Source: Nigrospora sphaerica (Eukaryota > Ascomycota > Sordariomycetes > Amphisphaeriales > Apiosporaceae). From it: a DNA stretch of 64,000 nucleotides. The stretch spans positions 3,534,001 through 3,598,000 of the forward strand of contig JAGVVL010000022.1 in assembly GCA_018287875.1 (NCBI GenBank), in the 5' to 3' direction. Of this stretch, positions 22,680 to 33,942 are shown in pieces (position 1 is the stretch's first letter; each line of letters starts with the position of its first letter). Under the pieces are notes generated by a model. That model was given only the letters and a program-made list of their open reading frames with translations. It was not told the origin of the DNA and did not search any database. The position numbers and the translations under genes were made by a program.

Positions 22680-25600
22680 ATGGGGTCAGTATAACACTGC
22701 GCGCCTCGCCCTTCCAGCCCCGTCGCAACAGCTAACCTCTGCCCGCAGTGTCCCCAAGTTCTTCAGATGGCTCTCGGAGCGGTACCCGGCCATCTCACAG
22801 CTGATCGCCGAGAATCGCATTCCGGAATTCGATAACCTCTACGTGCGAACCCTCTTAGAAGCCGTTGCTCGCTCCGACAGCTAACCCCGCCTGCTAGCTT
22901 GACATGAACGGCATTATACACAACTGCACACACAAGGACACCGACGATGCGCAGTTCCGGCTGAGCGAGGAGGAGATGTTCATCCGCATCTTCAACTACA
23001 TTGAACACTTGTTCGGCAAGATCAAGCCCCAGAAGCTCTTCTTCATGGCCATCGATGGCGTCGCCCCGCGCGCCAAGATGAACCAGCAGCGAGCCCGCCG
23101 TTTCCGTACCGCTCTCGACGCCGAAAAAGCTCGAGACAAGGCGATTAAGGAAGGCATCGAGCTGCCCAAAGAGGACCCCTTCGACAGCAATTGCATTACC
23201 CCGGGCACTGACTTCATGGCCAAGCTGACGCGGCAGCTGAAATACTTCATCCACAAAAAGGTGTCGGAAGACTCGGATTGGCAGGGCTGTGAGGTGGTTC
23301 TCTCGGGCCACGAAGTGCCCGGCGAGGGTGAGCACAAGATCATGGAGTACATTCGCAACGCCAAAGCCCAGCCCGACTACGACCCCAATGTGCGGCATTG
23401 TCTTTACGGCCTCGACGCCGATCTGATCATGCTGGGTCTTCTCAGCCACGATCCCCATTTCTGCCTGCTGCGCGAGGAGGTCACATTTGGTCGGGCCTCG
23501 AAAGCACAGTCCAAGGAGCTCGAGCACCAAAACTTCTACCTGATGCATCTTTGCATCGTCCGGGAATACCTCGAGCTGGAATTCCAGGACCTGAAGGTGG
23601 AAGGCGCCATGAAATTTCCTTTCGACATGGAGCGCGTGATAGATGACTTCATTCTCATGGCCTTCTTCGTTGGAAACGATTTCCTGCCCAATCTTCCATA
23701 TCTCCACATCAACGAGGGCGCCTTGGCAACCATGTTCCGCATTTACAAGGAAGTTCTCCCACAGTGCGAGGGATACATCAACGAGGGCGGCGTCATCAAC
23801 CTCGAGAGGCTTGGTTTGCTTCTGGATGATCTCTCCAAGGAGGAAAACCGCCACTTCGAGCATGAAAATGCCGATTCCAAGTGGTTGAAAGCCAAGCAGC
23901 TCGCCGAGGCCAAAGGGGAAGAGGTCCCCAAGGCCAAGGGAAAGGTCATCATGACGCCCAGCCAGAAGGATCTGTGGAAACAGATCAAGAAGTACGTGAT
24001 GAAGCGGCCATCGGAGCCCCTGGGCCTCGGCCACCAGCTAGCGGCGGCCGACCGCCAGTTCGTCAAAGATGTTGCCGACGATCTGAAGCTTGAGTGGCGC
24101 ACTGTCGATGACGACGAAGGCCAGCGCCATCTCCTTGTCTCGTTCCCTGCTAAGGCTAGCGGAGATGAGGACGACGAGGACGAAGAGGAAGTGGAGGGAC
24201 ACTTCGCCGCGACGCGGGTCATGAAAAAATACGACAACGCCCAGGTCATCGATCTCTCGCCGGCCGAGACGCAAGAATCCTTGCAGATCAAGTACAAGGA
24301 AAAGTACCTCGAGTGGAAGGACAAGTATTACAGCACCAAGTTTGAGTGGACGCCCGAAAACAAAGAGACGGAACTGCGTCTGCTTTGCGAGAACTATGTT
24401 CAGGGTCTGCAGTGGGTGCTGTATTACTACTACCGGGGAGTTGCGTCGTGGCCGTGGTACTACGGCTACCATTACTCACCCATGATTTCTGGCAGGTTCT
24501 CTCCTATGCCACGGCCGTACAGCCCACCTGCTAACTGCGATCAGATGTGACCAAGGGCTTCAAGGCGGACCTCAACTTCAAGCTTGGTCAGCCTTTCCGA
24601 CCGTACGAGCAGCTCATGGGTGTCCTGCCGGACCGAAGCAAGAAGATTGTGCCGACCATCTATCACGAGCTCATGACGGACCCCAAATCACCCATCATCG
24701 ACTTTTACCCCCGCGACTTCGAGCTCGACATGAACGGCAAAAAGATGGAATGGGAAGCCGTGGTCAAGATTCCCTTCATCGATGAGAAGCGACTGCTCTC
24801 GGCCATGGGGCCCAAGAACGCGCTGCTCTCTGCCGATGAGAAGGCCAGGAACGATTTTGGGGTTTCGCTCAAGTTCAGCTTCGACCCCAGCATCGCACCT
24901 TACACATATCCGTCTTCCATGGTCGGCGTGTTCCCCGACGTCCCCAACTGCCGATGTGTAGAGAACATATACGACCTTCCTACTAGTGAGGGCCTGGAGC
25001 TGTACCGAGGACTGCTGGACGGCGCCAAACTCAACGTCGAGGCTTTGGCAGGCTTTCCCAGTCTGGCGACGCTGCCGTATACCGCCAGCTTGGATTTCCA
25101 CGGCGTCAAGGTTTTCAACCAGGAAAGCCGGAATCAGAGCATGGTCGTCACGCTGACTGACGTCGAAATGCGCAGTAACATCGAGTCGGCCAAGTACAGG
25201 TTGGGCCAGAAGTGCCATGTGGGCTATCCATTCTTGCAGGAAGCCAAGATCACGCGCATCACCGATCGCGACTTTGAGTACGCCTTGGACCCTTATGGTT
25301 CTGGCCAGATCACTCAACGCGAGCTCTCGGGGAACGAGAAGCAAGATTGGCAGAAGAAAGCGGCGCACCTCGTCAGCTTCTACAGCAAGCGACTCGGCAT
25401 TGTCATTGGCAACGTCGAATCAATCGCGCACGTCGATATGCTGAAGGGTCTGGTCAAGACGAAAGAAGGCGCCCTGGTCAAAGAGTATGGGCACATCCCC
25501 GGCGCCCAGGTCGACCATCCCACTCAACTTGTGGTGGACGAGGTGATCAGCGAGGACCAAAGGTTCATCGAGAAGGAGGCACTGCCTCTTGAGGAGGAAT

Positions 25601-27204
25601 TTCCCGAGGGATCCCTTCTTTTCTTCCTAGGCGATACCGCCCAGGACAGTCTGTTTTACGGGCGTCCGGCCAGGGTCAAGGGGCATGCGAACGACCGTGT
25701 CGAGACCATTATGAGGTTTCACCAAAGCAAGAACGCAGAGCCCAAGCCTGAGAAGTTCGTTCCGCACGAACAGCCGTTTTTCCTGCAACTGGCACAGTTT
25801 GCCAAGCCCATCGTGCAGCAGGCCGACTACATCACGCGGTACGAGCCCGGGCACGCCATTGCGAAACAACTCGGTATCGCACCGCTTCTTCTCAGTCGCA
25901 TCACGGCATCGTACTTTGTCTACACGGTGGGAGACTTGCGAGTCAACCTGGGTCTCAACCTCAAGTTTGAGGCCAAGAAGCTGAAGGTGCTCGGCTACAG
26001 TCGAAAGTCGGACCGCGGCTGGGAGTATAGCCAGGCCGCCAAACAGCTCATCATCCAATACGCCGCTAGCTTCCCGGACCTGTTTGCTGGGTTGATGCAA
26101 AACCCCCAGGGCAATGAGATCCACGAGAAGGACATCTTCCCGCACTTGTCGACTGAGCAAGCGACGGTGCGAGTCAAGGAGATTGTCGCTTGGCTCAAAA
26201 CGGTGGAGATGAAGAAGTTCGAGAAGGTACCTCTGGATGCGGAACAACTCGATTCCAATGTGGTGCTTGCCATTGAGCACAGTCTCGACAGCATCCTCGC
26301 CACGCTCGATGAAACGAAAGGCGAAGGACGCTGGCTGCCCCGCAAGGCATCCAGGAACGGCTTGTTGCGCATTGAGGATGCCGAGCAACGACTCGGCACC
26401 CAGAAGTTCCAGCTTGGAGACCGCGTCCTTTATGCCTCGGGCGCAGGCAAGGCCACAACGGGGGCTGAGGGTATTGTCGTCGGTATCAGCACCGTCGGCA
26501 ACCACCACATGCTGGATATCGTCTTTGACCACGCGTTTTTGAGTGGCACAAATCTCGGAGAGCGTTGCTCTCCGTTCCGTGGAGCCACAGTCTCGGCCAA
26601 GGCCGTCCTGAACCTGTCCAACAAGCAGCTCTTTGCATCGGCTGTCCCTACCAGCAGCGGAAAGGGCAAATCGACGAGCACGTACGCCATCCGAGGTGGT
26701 CACTCGAATGGGCTACGGGCCCACGACGGATCGACATTCCGGGATGCCCCCGCACCCGGCCCGCTGCAAGGATCCTTCCGAGGCGCCATTAACGGTGCCA
26801 ACGCGGCACCGCAGTTGCAGCCTGCCAACCTTGTGTATCGTCCTGCTCCACAGGGCCAGACAGCACAAGGTTCCTCCAGGGGCCACCCGGCAGGACAGCG
26901 TGGTGGCGCCCAGCGAGGAGGTCGCGGGAACCGTGCGCCGCAGGCCGGCCACATGGCGGGTCAGGCGGCCGAAGGATCGCAAGCATTCGTCCCCGGAAAC
27001 GCCGTCCACCCGGCGGCGAACGGATACAACGCCGTACCGCCGCCAGCCAGCCTCGTTGCTAAGAGCAATGGCAGAGGCCGCGGAGGCGGCCGCGGGCGAG
27101 GCCAAGGAGGCCGCGGACAGGGCGGTGGACGCGGCGCCGCCCGTGGCGGTCGTGGTAGAGGCGGTGCGCGCTCCCAAGCCGAGCCGCCGCAGGGTACCGC
27201 TTAG
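22680..27204 (+). CDS. XRN1: 5'-3' exoribonuclease 1 (Xrn1), 1450 aa
   Basis: Exons 22680-22684, 22749-22842, 22898-24491 and 24545-27204. The joined frame is 4353 nt, giving 1450 aa. The first coding exon is only 5 nt (ATGGG). The third intron uses a GC donor. The N-terminus MGVPKFFRWLSERYP is diagnostic of the XRN family. The catalytic acids fall at the same numbers as in yeast Xrn1: D35 (LDMNG), D86 (AIDGVAPRAKMNQQRARR, which also carries the K93/Q97/R100/R101 5'-phosphate pocket), E176 and E178 (GEGEHK), and the GLDADLIML and GNDFLPNLP acids. The PAZ/KOW-like and SH3-like regions follow. The tail is low-complexity and ends in an RGG-rich stretch. The protein degrades decapped mRNA in the cytoplasm and P-bodies. 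Presence of the Xrn1 C-terminal domains separates it from nuclear Rat1/Xrn2. Confidence 0.97.
24492..24544 (+). other. probable GC-AG intron in XRN1
   Basis: The two long XRN1 frames join in register only if the exon ends at 24491 and the intron starts GCAGGT and ends at the AG of 24543-24544. The junction then reads HYSPMIS-D-VTKGFK, as expected for Xrn1. A CTAAC branch point lies about 10 nt before the acceptor. Length 53 nt. Confidence 0.8.
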
Positions 27205-28220
27205 AAAGACGGATCTTGGAGGCCGGTGATGACAGATTCGGAGCGCCAAGCTTCGGCTCATTCTTGTCAGCAAGGGACCACGCTGCTACATAAGCAGAAA
27301 AGACATTCAAACTCGGGAATTGGCATCTCGGGCGACCGGCGCAAGACGGCTAAGGGAGGCCATTCACAGGGATGGCTTGCGGCCCAGCTTTGAGTTGGGA
27401 CTCGGTCGCTGCGGCCAGGCCGGCCTGTCCTTGACCCGAGTGGGTGCCGGCCTCGTGTGGGTGGATGGCAATGTAGTATTATATATAGGCGTGGTGAAGA
27501 GCCTGGGCAGCTGCATATGTTTGTTCGCATGCTTGCATACCTCTTAGGTGCTATGCGGGCTTCAATATCACGGTTGCGGAGTAGCGCAGTGTTCTGTACT
27601 CATTGCTCGACAGCGATGCTTCTTCTGGTCACGGCAGAAGTTTTGAATGACGAGCCGTCACCCTTGTATTCATTCCATCCGTAAACATGTCCCACTTTTG
27701 AGTGATAGCGTTGTTGTTGTTGTTTTTGGACCTAGATAAGCTCCAATAATTGTACATACATAATACTGGTACAAAGGCAAAACTGATGGGTATCGTAATC
27801 TGATTCCGAGATGTTTGGTCTGCTGCTTGCTTGTCGGCCGGTCGTGGCGGCTCTAGATCCGGACGCGGAACTTGACCGCCCGTATCCCACGTTGGCTAGT
27901 CGAACAGCGGGAAGAGGCGAGCCGGCGCCGGGGATGCGCAAGCCGCGGGTCCCCTGCATACGTACCGCCCCGGCCAGGCGTTGCCAAGAGGGGACAAAGC
28001 AGGGTAGCAAGGGCCACCGGCGGCGGCGGCGGCAGCGGCCGGGGAGGGAAGGTGTCGATGGAAAGTTCCGTCGGCGGTTTGTTCATACGCGTGTCGACGG
28101 TTTGTGTGTTTTTGTGCGTGCGTGCGTGCGTGCGTGCGTGCGTACGTGCGCGCGCGCGCGTGTGTGTGTGTGCGTATACATGCGCGTCCACCGTCGGTGA
28201 GGGGGGAACCGTCCACGTCC
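27205..28220. other. convergent intergenic region with alternating-purine tract
   Basis: 3' ends of XRN1 (plus) and the DUF3431 gene (minus). No supported gene. It contains a (TTG)n run near 27709-27725 and a 75-bp perfect alternating purine-pyrimidine tract listed separately. Confidence 0.6.
28113..28187. repeat. 75-bp alternating purine-pyrimidine tract (CGTG)n(CG)n(TG)n
   Basis: Every step from 28113 to 28187 alternates purine and pyrimidine. The tract consists of about seven CGTG units, then (CG)n, then (TG)n, then GCGTATACATGCGCGT. It lies about 35 bp beyond the DUF3431 stop codon. Such tracts favour Z-DNA. Confidence 0.95.
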
Positions 28221-29468
28221 TCAGGCGGCGTGAGCACCTTCGGCCAGGTACCAATCCCTGGCGGGCCAGCCGTCGGTGGCGGGCCCGGCGTGGGGCCAGT
28301 CGGGGGGCAGCTCGCCGAACCTGAAGAAGTAGCGGCCGCGGCAGGCGTCGTCGGTGCAGTCGAGGTCGCAGAGGCCGAACTTGGCGCAGAAGCAGGCGCC
28401 GGCGGGGGGGCAGTCGAGGGCGGGGCGGCCGAGGATCTGGTGCCACGAGTACTCCATGACGCGACCCGAGAACTCGTCGGGCAGGTCGGTGGCCCAGAGC
28501 CAGCGGCGGTACGACTCGTAGTCGGCGCGGGGGCGCGCGCGCAGCCGGTCCCGCGTCGCCGCGAACTGGCCGCCGCAGTGCGTGCCCACGGCCGCCGGCA
28601 CCGGCGTCCCCGGGAACAGCTCGGCGAAGGCCCGCGCGTACGCCGCCTCCGTCTTGAGCCGCTGGTCCGCCGTCGGGTCGTCCCACCGCGCCGCCGCCCC
28701 CTCCCGCGGCTCCATCTCCCGCGGGCACCCCAGCAGCCACGAGCACCGCAGCGTCGCGAACCCCTGGCTCTGCACGTACGGGATCCGCAGTTTCTGCAGC
28801 ACCGGCACGCCGTCTGGCCGAGGGGGGAGGGAGACAACACGTTAGCCATTGGGGGAGGCGGGCCCGGTCACGAGAGAGCAAGGGGCGCTTGTGGGTGACA
28901 CCACCGGGGGAGAGAGGGAACGTACCGTATAACGGGTCCTCGTTGTGCCACTGGTAACGCCGACCGTGGAGGAAAATGGCGACGTCGGGCAGGTTGTCAT
29001 AGTTGTCGATTATGTACCTGGGGGGTCATGTCTCAGCGTGCCGTCCTGCGAGTAGAAATAAAAGAAAGGGGGGCGGGGGCGGGGGCGGGGGCGGGGGAAA
29101 TGCCCAAGCACGGCCCCGGGCGTCACGCACGTCAGGTAGACGGCGCTCTCGTGGCCGATGTTGTGCTTGACCGTCAGAGGCGCGTGGGGGTCGTCGGCGA
29201 CGTAGATGTGGGCCGGGTAGTGGGGGAAGTAGTCGGTGATCCACGACGTGTTGTCGGCCACGACGGACGAGACGACGAGCTCGACGCCGCCGCCCTTCCC
29301 CTGCGGCCCGGGCGGCGACGAGGCCGGCGCAATGGCGGCCGAACCCTGGGCGAGCGCCGTCGCGAGGCGCTGCCGCGCCACGTCCCGGCTCGACGGGAAG
29401 CAGTACAGGGTGACGAGGAAGACCAGCGTCAGGGACGCGGCGATGGCGATTCGCCGGAGGGAAAGCAT
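28221..29468 (-). CDS. DUF3431 family protein with N-terminal membrane anchor, 340 aa
   Basis: Exons 29131-29468, 28926-29017 and 28221-28813 (GT...AG introns of 113 and 112 nt). The joined frame gives 340 aa. Residues about 7-24 (IAIAASLTLVFLVTLYCF) form a signal anchor preceded by basic residues, giving type II topology with a lumenal or extracellular body. The core is typical of DUF3431: LVVSSVVADNTSWITDYFPH, YVADD, SAVYLTYIIDNYDNLPDVAI, FLHGRRYQWHNEDPLYDGVP, then a long helical region and a Cys-rich block near the end (CPPAGACFCAKFGLCDLDC). The family is common in filamentous ascomycetes; its biochemical function is not established, though its context suggests glycosyltransferase-like secretory proteins (uncertain). 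The first intron contains a G-run repeat on the opposite strand. Confidence 0.92.
29068..29097 (+). repeat. five consecutive G-runs in DUF3431 intron 1 (G-quadruplex potential)
   Basis: G6-C-G5-C-G5-C-G5-C-G5 on the plus strand, that is, on the template strand of the minus-strand gene, within its first intron (29018-29130). Confidence 0.95.
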
Positions 29469-32400
29469 GGTGGGCTGGGTCCCAGAGGGGTAGGCGGGTG
29501 GGCGAGAGGGCCGGGGAGAGTATGGAGGGAATGTATGTATGTGAGACGGAAAGAATGGGAAGGGGGGCGTTAGGGCGCGTAGGCCAGTTGCAGTATCGCG
29601 GCGGCGGAGATCAACAAGTCGACGGCGTCGACGGCAGCAGCGGCGGCGGCGGCGACGGGTACGGCGACGGATAGAGGAATCAACGGTACGAAACGAACAA
29701 ACAAACCACGGAAGCCCAGAGACGATCTTCGCGCCGAGGAAAACATGTCCCCCAGAAAAAAAAAAAAAAAAAACTCCAGGTCAGCCGGCAGACTAGCATC
29801 CCATTCCAGGAGGCTCCTCTTCCTCCCCCCTTGCGCCCGCCCGGATGGGGCCCATGACGCGCAAGTCGACGTCGTGGAGCCCCTGCCGCCGAGAGCCTGG
29901 ACGTTTCTGCATGTGAACCTGACGGGCGGTTTGGAGGATCGCCAGGGGCTAACCAACATCGCCCCCCCTCTCCCGAGGCGGACCAACTCGAACCAATGGA
30001 CGAGGCCCTGCGGGGATGTTTTCATAGTGCGGGGACCTTGCCGATTTGCTACCGCCGGCAGGGATACGCCTGTGTATCATTGGGAACTCTCGCGAGACGG
30101 GCACAAAACATCGGGGCGCATGTTTTCCGAACGGGAAGTTCTTGCAGGTAAACCTGCCTTGCCGTCATGCCCCTCGCCGGCCTTTCGTCAGTGCTTACCT
30201 CACAAAATCCTAACTCTTCTCCCCGTCAGATGTCCCGTGAGATCGGATTGACGTCGCCCAGATGCATGCACTGCGACCGTGTCCGGTAGGACAGCCCCCG
30301 CAAGCTCACGCACGAGGTGGTTAAAAGGCACGACGTGGGGTGGGACAGGTTCATCATAGAGAGTGGGCAGCTTGCAGGGCAGGTAAAATCCCGAACCTAT
30401 TACCGGGCCATACGGTCTACGTCCATGTCTATGGCATTGATGACGAGTGCCCATGACCGAAGTTGTCGGCCCAGGCTTGCCATTTCGCGCCGCCACGGCA
30501 GCATCTTCCATTCCTCGAAAGCCGTACCGAAACTCCCACGGGCATCTGCAATCCTCCACAGTTGCGTCTCTGATCGACGCGAACACAATATTCGCCCCGA
30601 CGCCGAACAACGCCGTGTCCGCCTATGCCGCGTCGTTCCCGGCCTACCCGCCGCAGATGTGCCGCCGGTGGTCGCGCAGGTCGCGCAGCGCGTCGCCGAC
30701 GAGGTCGATGCCCGGGAACCGCTCCCACGTGCCGTCGCCGAGCGGGACCGGGACCACGAAGCCGCCCTCGGCGCAGAATATGGAAAGTACCTCGCCGCGG
30801 ATCTGCCGGTGGACGGCGCCGAGCGCCCTCTGTCTATGGCCGAGCCGATGTGCTCCTTGGCGCAGGGGGATCAGGTCCTTGGCCTGGCCGGCGAGGTGCG
30901 CAGCTGCGGCGTCGAGGCCCAAAACGTCCGACGTGCGAGGGAGACGGACAGAAACGGCCGGGATGATGGTCAGTTGCGTCCAACGGCGTAGGGTTGGCGG
31001 GTTTTCACATTCTCGGCCAGCCAGACGGCGACGCCGGTCTCGCTCCGAGGCCTGTGCGATGGAAGGCGGCTACACCTGTCATTAGCCAGTACGATATTCT
31101 AACGTCCAAAAAGTGGTAGGTCTTACTTGGTCGGCCAATTTGTCTGGCTTGTGAGTGCAGATTGCTGGAATGTCAACGCTGATCCTCCGATGGCCTGAAA
31201 CCTGTTCGCTGTTTTCTCGTATAACCCCGGGGGGGGGGGGGGGGGGGGGGGTATTGTACGTGTTACAGGACAGCGATGTCTGGAAAAAAACAAGAGATAA
31301 ACGGGTCACCCATACATACCGGTGCAGGTAGAGTCACGGCCTTTGCAGGTTTGCGAATTCATGAGGAGGAAGGGGTTTGGTTGTATTGTTATACTCGAAA
31401 CGGAAATCGAGTGCGACGTTGTTTCTCAGTTTGGCAGGGCTGGGTACCAAGAGAAAGGTCAGACGGAAGAGATTGCAGTCAAATATCCAAGAGAAGGGCT
31501 GGAGATAGAAACCAACCAGTGTTAAGGATGTCGGTGAGTGAATGGTGGCTGAAGCCCACGAAAAGAGTTGGTGAACAAACAAAAGTGAATGCGAAAAAGG
31601 CGCATCAACGCGACCCGACAGCCAAGGCGAGGGGGCAAGTACTGGAGGCAGGGGAAGCTGCGGGAAGTTGGGAAGAGGTGATCCGGACTGGAACCTGACA
31701 TTTAGCATGCGGAGAGAAGAACGTAGAGGAAACACTCACTGTTTGGTGAATGTGGCAACTATACCCAGAAGTGACAGCGAGAACAGAAGCGGAAATCGCC
31801 GCAGGGAGGTCTTCAAGGTGGAAGAGGTCTCGGTGGGAGGTCCCAGGTAAGTACCTCTTGGGTGAAAAGCTCTCTGGATCCTGCCTAGGCAACGCTGGAG
31901 CGATGAGGCTAGGACGACGACTCTGGGGCAACGATTCCGGGTGACGATACCTCGTAACCGTAGGGGCAAACCCTCGTCCTTCCTTTGGGTAGTCCTAACA
32001 GTACAGGCGGTGGGGGATCTAGACTGGGAAAACAATCATTACAACAGGATGAAATGATACCAGGAGGCATCACGGCTCAATAGTGAGAGAAATATGGATA
32101 TGACGACTGCCGTGTTGTTGTGATGAACTGACAGAAGCAAAAGACGGAATGATGGGCAAATTCATCTCAGTGCTGGTAGAATGCGTGACATCCTGAATAG
32201 CATGTCTCTTTTCTAGTCACTATGCCATACCTTGCCTTCGAGCAAATCGACAACAATGCCAGTGCTCACTGCTTATACGTCCACTCCTGTCGCCTACCTA
32301 GAATAAAACGCAGTTTACTTGAAGGGATCTCTGATGGGCTTTCAATAAAGACAGCAGTATGGGAAATTTGTTTGCTCTGTAAGCACAACAAAGCATATAC

Positions 32401-32739
32401 TTGCACTTGTCATTCTTGGGATTGCTCTGGAGTTGCTATCTATCAGTCAAGAATCATCATCTCTTGTCCTGGTTGCATGAAAAGGAGTGATTGCGAAGGC
32501 AATATAATGCTTTAGATTCATATGCAGAGAAGCTATAAGATAGCAGGATTCCATTTTGCATGAGAAGGAGCCATGTGTAAGCCCTATACTTCGATGAGGT
32601 GTGGTGCGTGGTAAACTCCCGTTCCAGGTACGTGGCACATCAGAAGACGATGATTAAACCGACGATGCCGTTGCACGTACGGAAATATATAGTAGTACTG
32701 GCATGGGAAAACCAAGGCTCTATATTGACAACATATCCA
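29469..32739. other. intergenic, with homopolymers and one coding-like relic
   Basis: 3.3 kb between the DUF3431 start and the PQ-loop gene stop. It contains an A18 run (29756-29773) and a G23 run (31229-31251). The only stretch with coding character is the minus-strand relic at 30644-30996. From about 31260 to 32640 the composition is AT-richer and I see nothing coding. Confidence 0.5.
30644..30996 (-). pseudogene. unidentified coding-like fragment, probably a gene relic
   Basis: A minus-strand frame open across this stretch ends at TAG 30646-30644. Its last 42 codons before the stop all end in G or C, while first and second positions are mixed, which is the signature of real coding sequence in this genome. 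The peptide includes TIIPAVSVRLPRTSDVLGLD, FCAEGGFVVPVPLGDGTWER and FPGIDLVGDALRDLRDHRRH. Just upstream, a different frame gives ETGVAVWLAENVKTRQPYAV, also with G/C-ended codons, and then a stop; a frameshift or lost splice site would join them. No start codon or complete domain is evident and I do not recognise the family. It could be the 3' part of a degraded gene or an unrecognised spliced gene. Confidence 0.4.
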
Positions 32740-33942
32740 TCACAGCAGTTGAATCCTACCAAACCTCCTCTCGAAGATATCGTTCCAGTCGAACAGCACA
32801 CATAGCAAAAAGAGTACCAGGTAACCCAAGCCGGCCACGAGGTACATGACATCCACACTGACGGACCCCACAACGTAGAACAGAAGACCCAGGAAGCGCC
32901 GGAAGGTCATGCGAGGCTCCCGCTCGAGGACAATGTTCTTGCGCGACCGGAAGAACTGGGCGACCGAAAGCAAGATCAAGGCGACGGACTGCATGGCGAC
33001 GGAGCCGAGGCTAAGAGAGCCGCGGGCGCGCAGGCGGCCGGCCGTCTTCATCTGCTTGATGAACTGAAAGACGACGAGGAAGGCGTCGGCGGTGCAGAGC
33101 AGGCTGATCCACGTGGCCCACAGGACCTTGTAGGCGACGGCGAGGCGTCCCGGCTCCGAGGCGGGGGCTAGCGTGCTGGCGAGGAGGATGCCCAGGGACA
33201 CGGGCAGGGTGCCGGCCAAGTAGGACCAAAAGATGAGGCGCATGCGGGGCGAGCTCAACTTGTGAGCATGCATCTCCTCGGGGAGCCAGTCCGACATGCG
33301 GCGGGCCCGGGCCTCGTCGGGCTGGGGCTCTTCAATCCGCGGCTCCGTCCGGTAGCGGATATACACGGCAAAGCTGGGGGGCGGGGACAGTCAGCAATCC
33401 GGGGCGCCGAGGGGTTAAGGGACCGGGGGGGGGGGGGGCTCGGGCAGCCACACGCACAGCAGCACGGCGCAGAGCCATTGTACAAAGACCTCGAGAAGGC
33501 CGAGGAGGGCCGAGTAGCCCCGCCAGGCCCGGAGCTCGCCGGCGGCGAGGCAGCCGAAGGCGTCATAGTAGACATTGTGGCTCAGGCGGAGGGCGAAGGT
33601 GGTAGTGGAGAATAGGTAGTGATTGAGGATGTAGTAGGGCGATATCCCCTTGGTGCCATGGCGCCGGATGACCACGACCTGCGGCACGTAGGAGGCGACG
33701 ATCCAGAGGCACAAGATACTGCCGACAACGAGAGGTTAAATCGGGGGCTACCATGCGTGGGTTGGTTCACGCGGAGGGGAGGAAGCTCGAGTACATGGAT
33801 ACATAGGTAGTTATGCCGAGGAGCAGGGCCCGGGGGAGAAAAAGGATCTTGCTTACGACTCAAGGACGGTGCGTATTGTCGACTGGTACGGTAGCGGGTG
33901 CTCGCATCCCGACGAGAGCAAGTAATGCAATGCAGCAACCAT
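32740..33942 (-). CDS. PQ-loop repeat membrane protein, 326 aa
   Basis: Exons 33857-33942, 33458-33718 and 32740-33373 (introns of 138 and 84 nt, GT...AG). The joined frame is 981 nt, giving 326 aa. The PQ-loop signature occurs after the first junction (ILCLWIVASYVPQVVVIRRH, then GTKGISPYYILNHYLFSTTT). The second junction rebuilds a membrane helix (LLGLLEVFVQWLCAVLLFAV). Further hydrophobic segments occur at LIFWSYLAGTLPVSLGILLA, VLWATWISLLCTADAFLVVF, LGSVAMQSVALILLSVAQFF and VMYLVAGLGYLVLFLLCVLF, about seven in all. PQ-loop proteins include lysosomal and vacuolar amino-acid exporters and, in yeast, Any1/Cfs1, which antagonises phospholipid flippases. Which subgroup this belongs to is not decidable here. 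Intron 2 carries a C14 homopolymer; using its GTGCGT donor is what keeps the frame. Confidence 0.85.

Noticed and set aside
22763..24034. 423-codon frame antisense to XRN1, and a 358-codon one at 25627-26703
   Set aside because: Same codon-bias mirror effect; the sense strand encodes catalytic Xrn1 residues throughout.
29570..30025. 151-codon minus-strand frame with poly-Phe
   Set aside because: The Phe run is just the A18 homopolymer read on the other strand; the rest lacks coding character.
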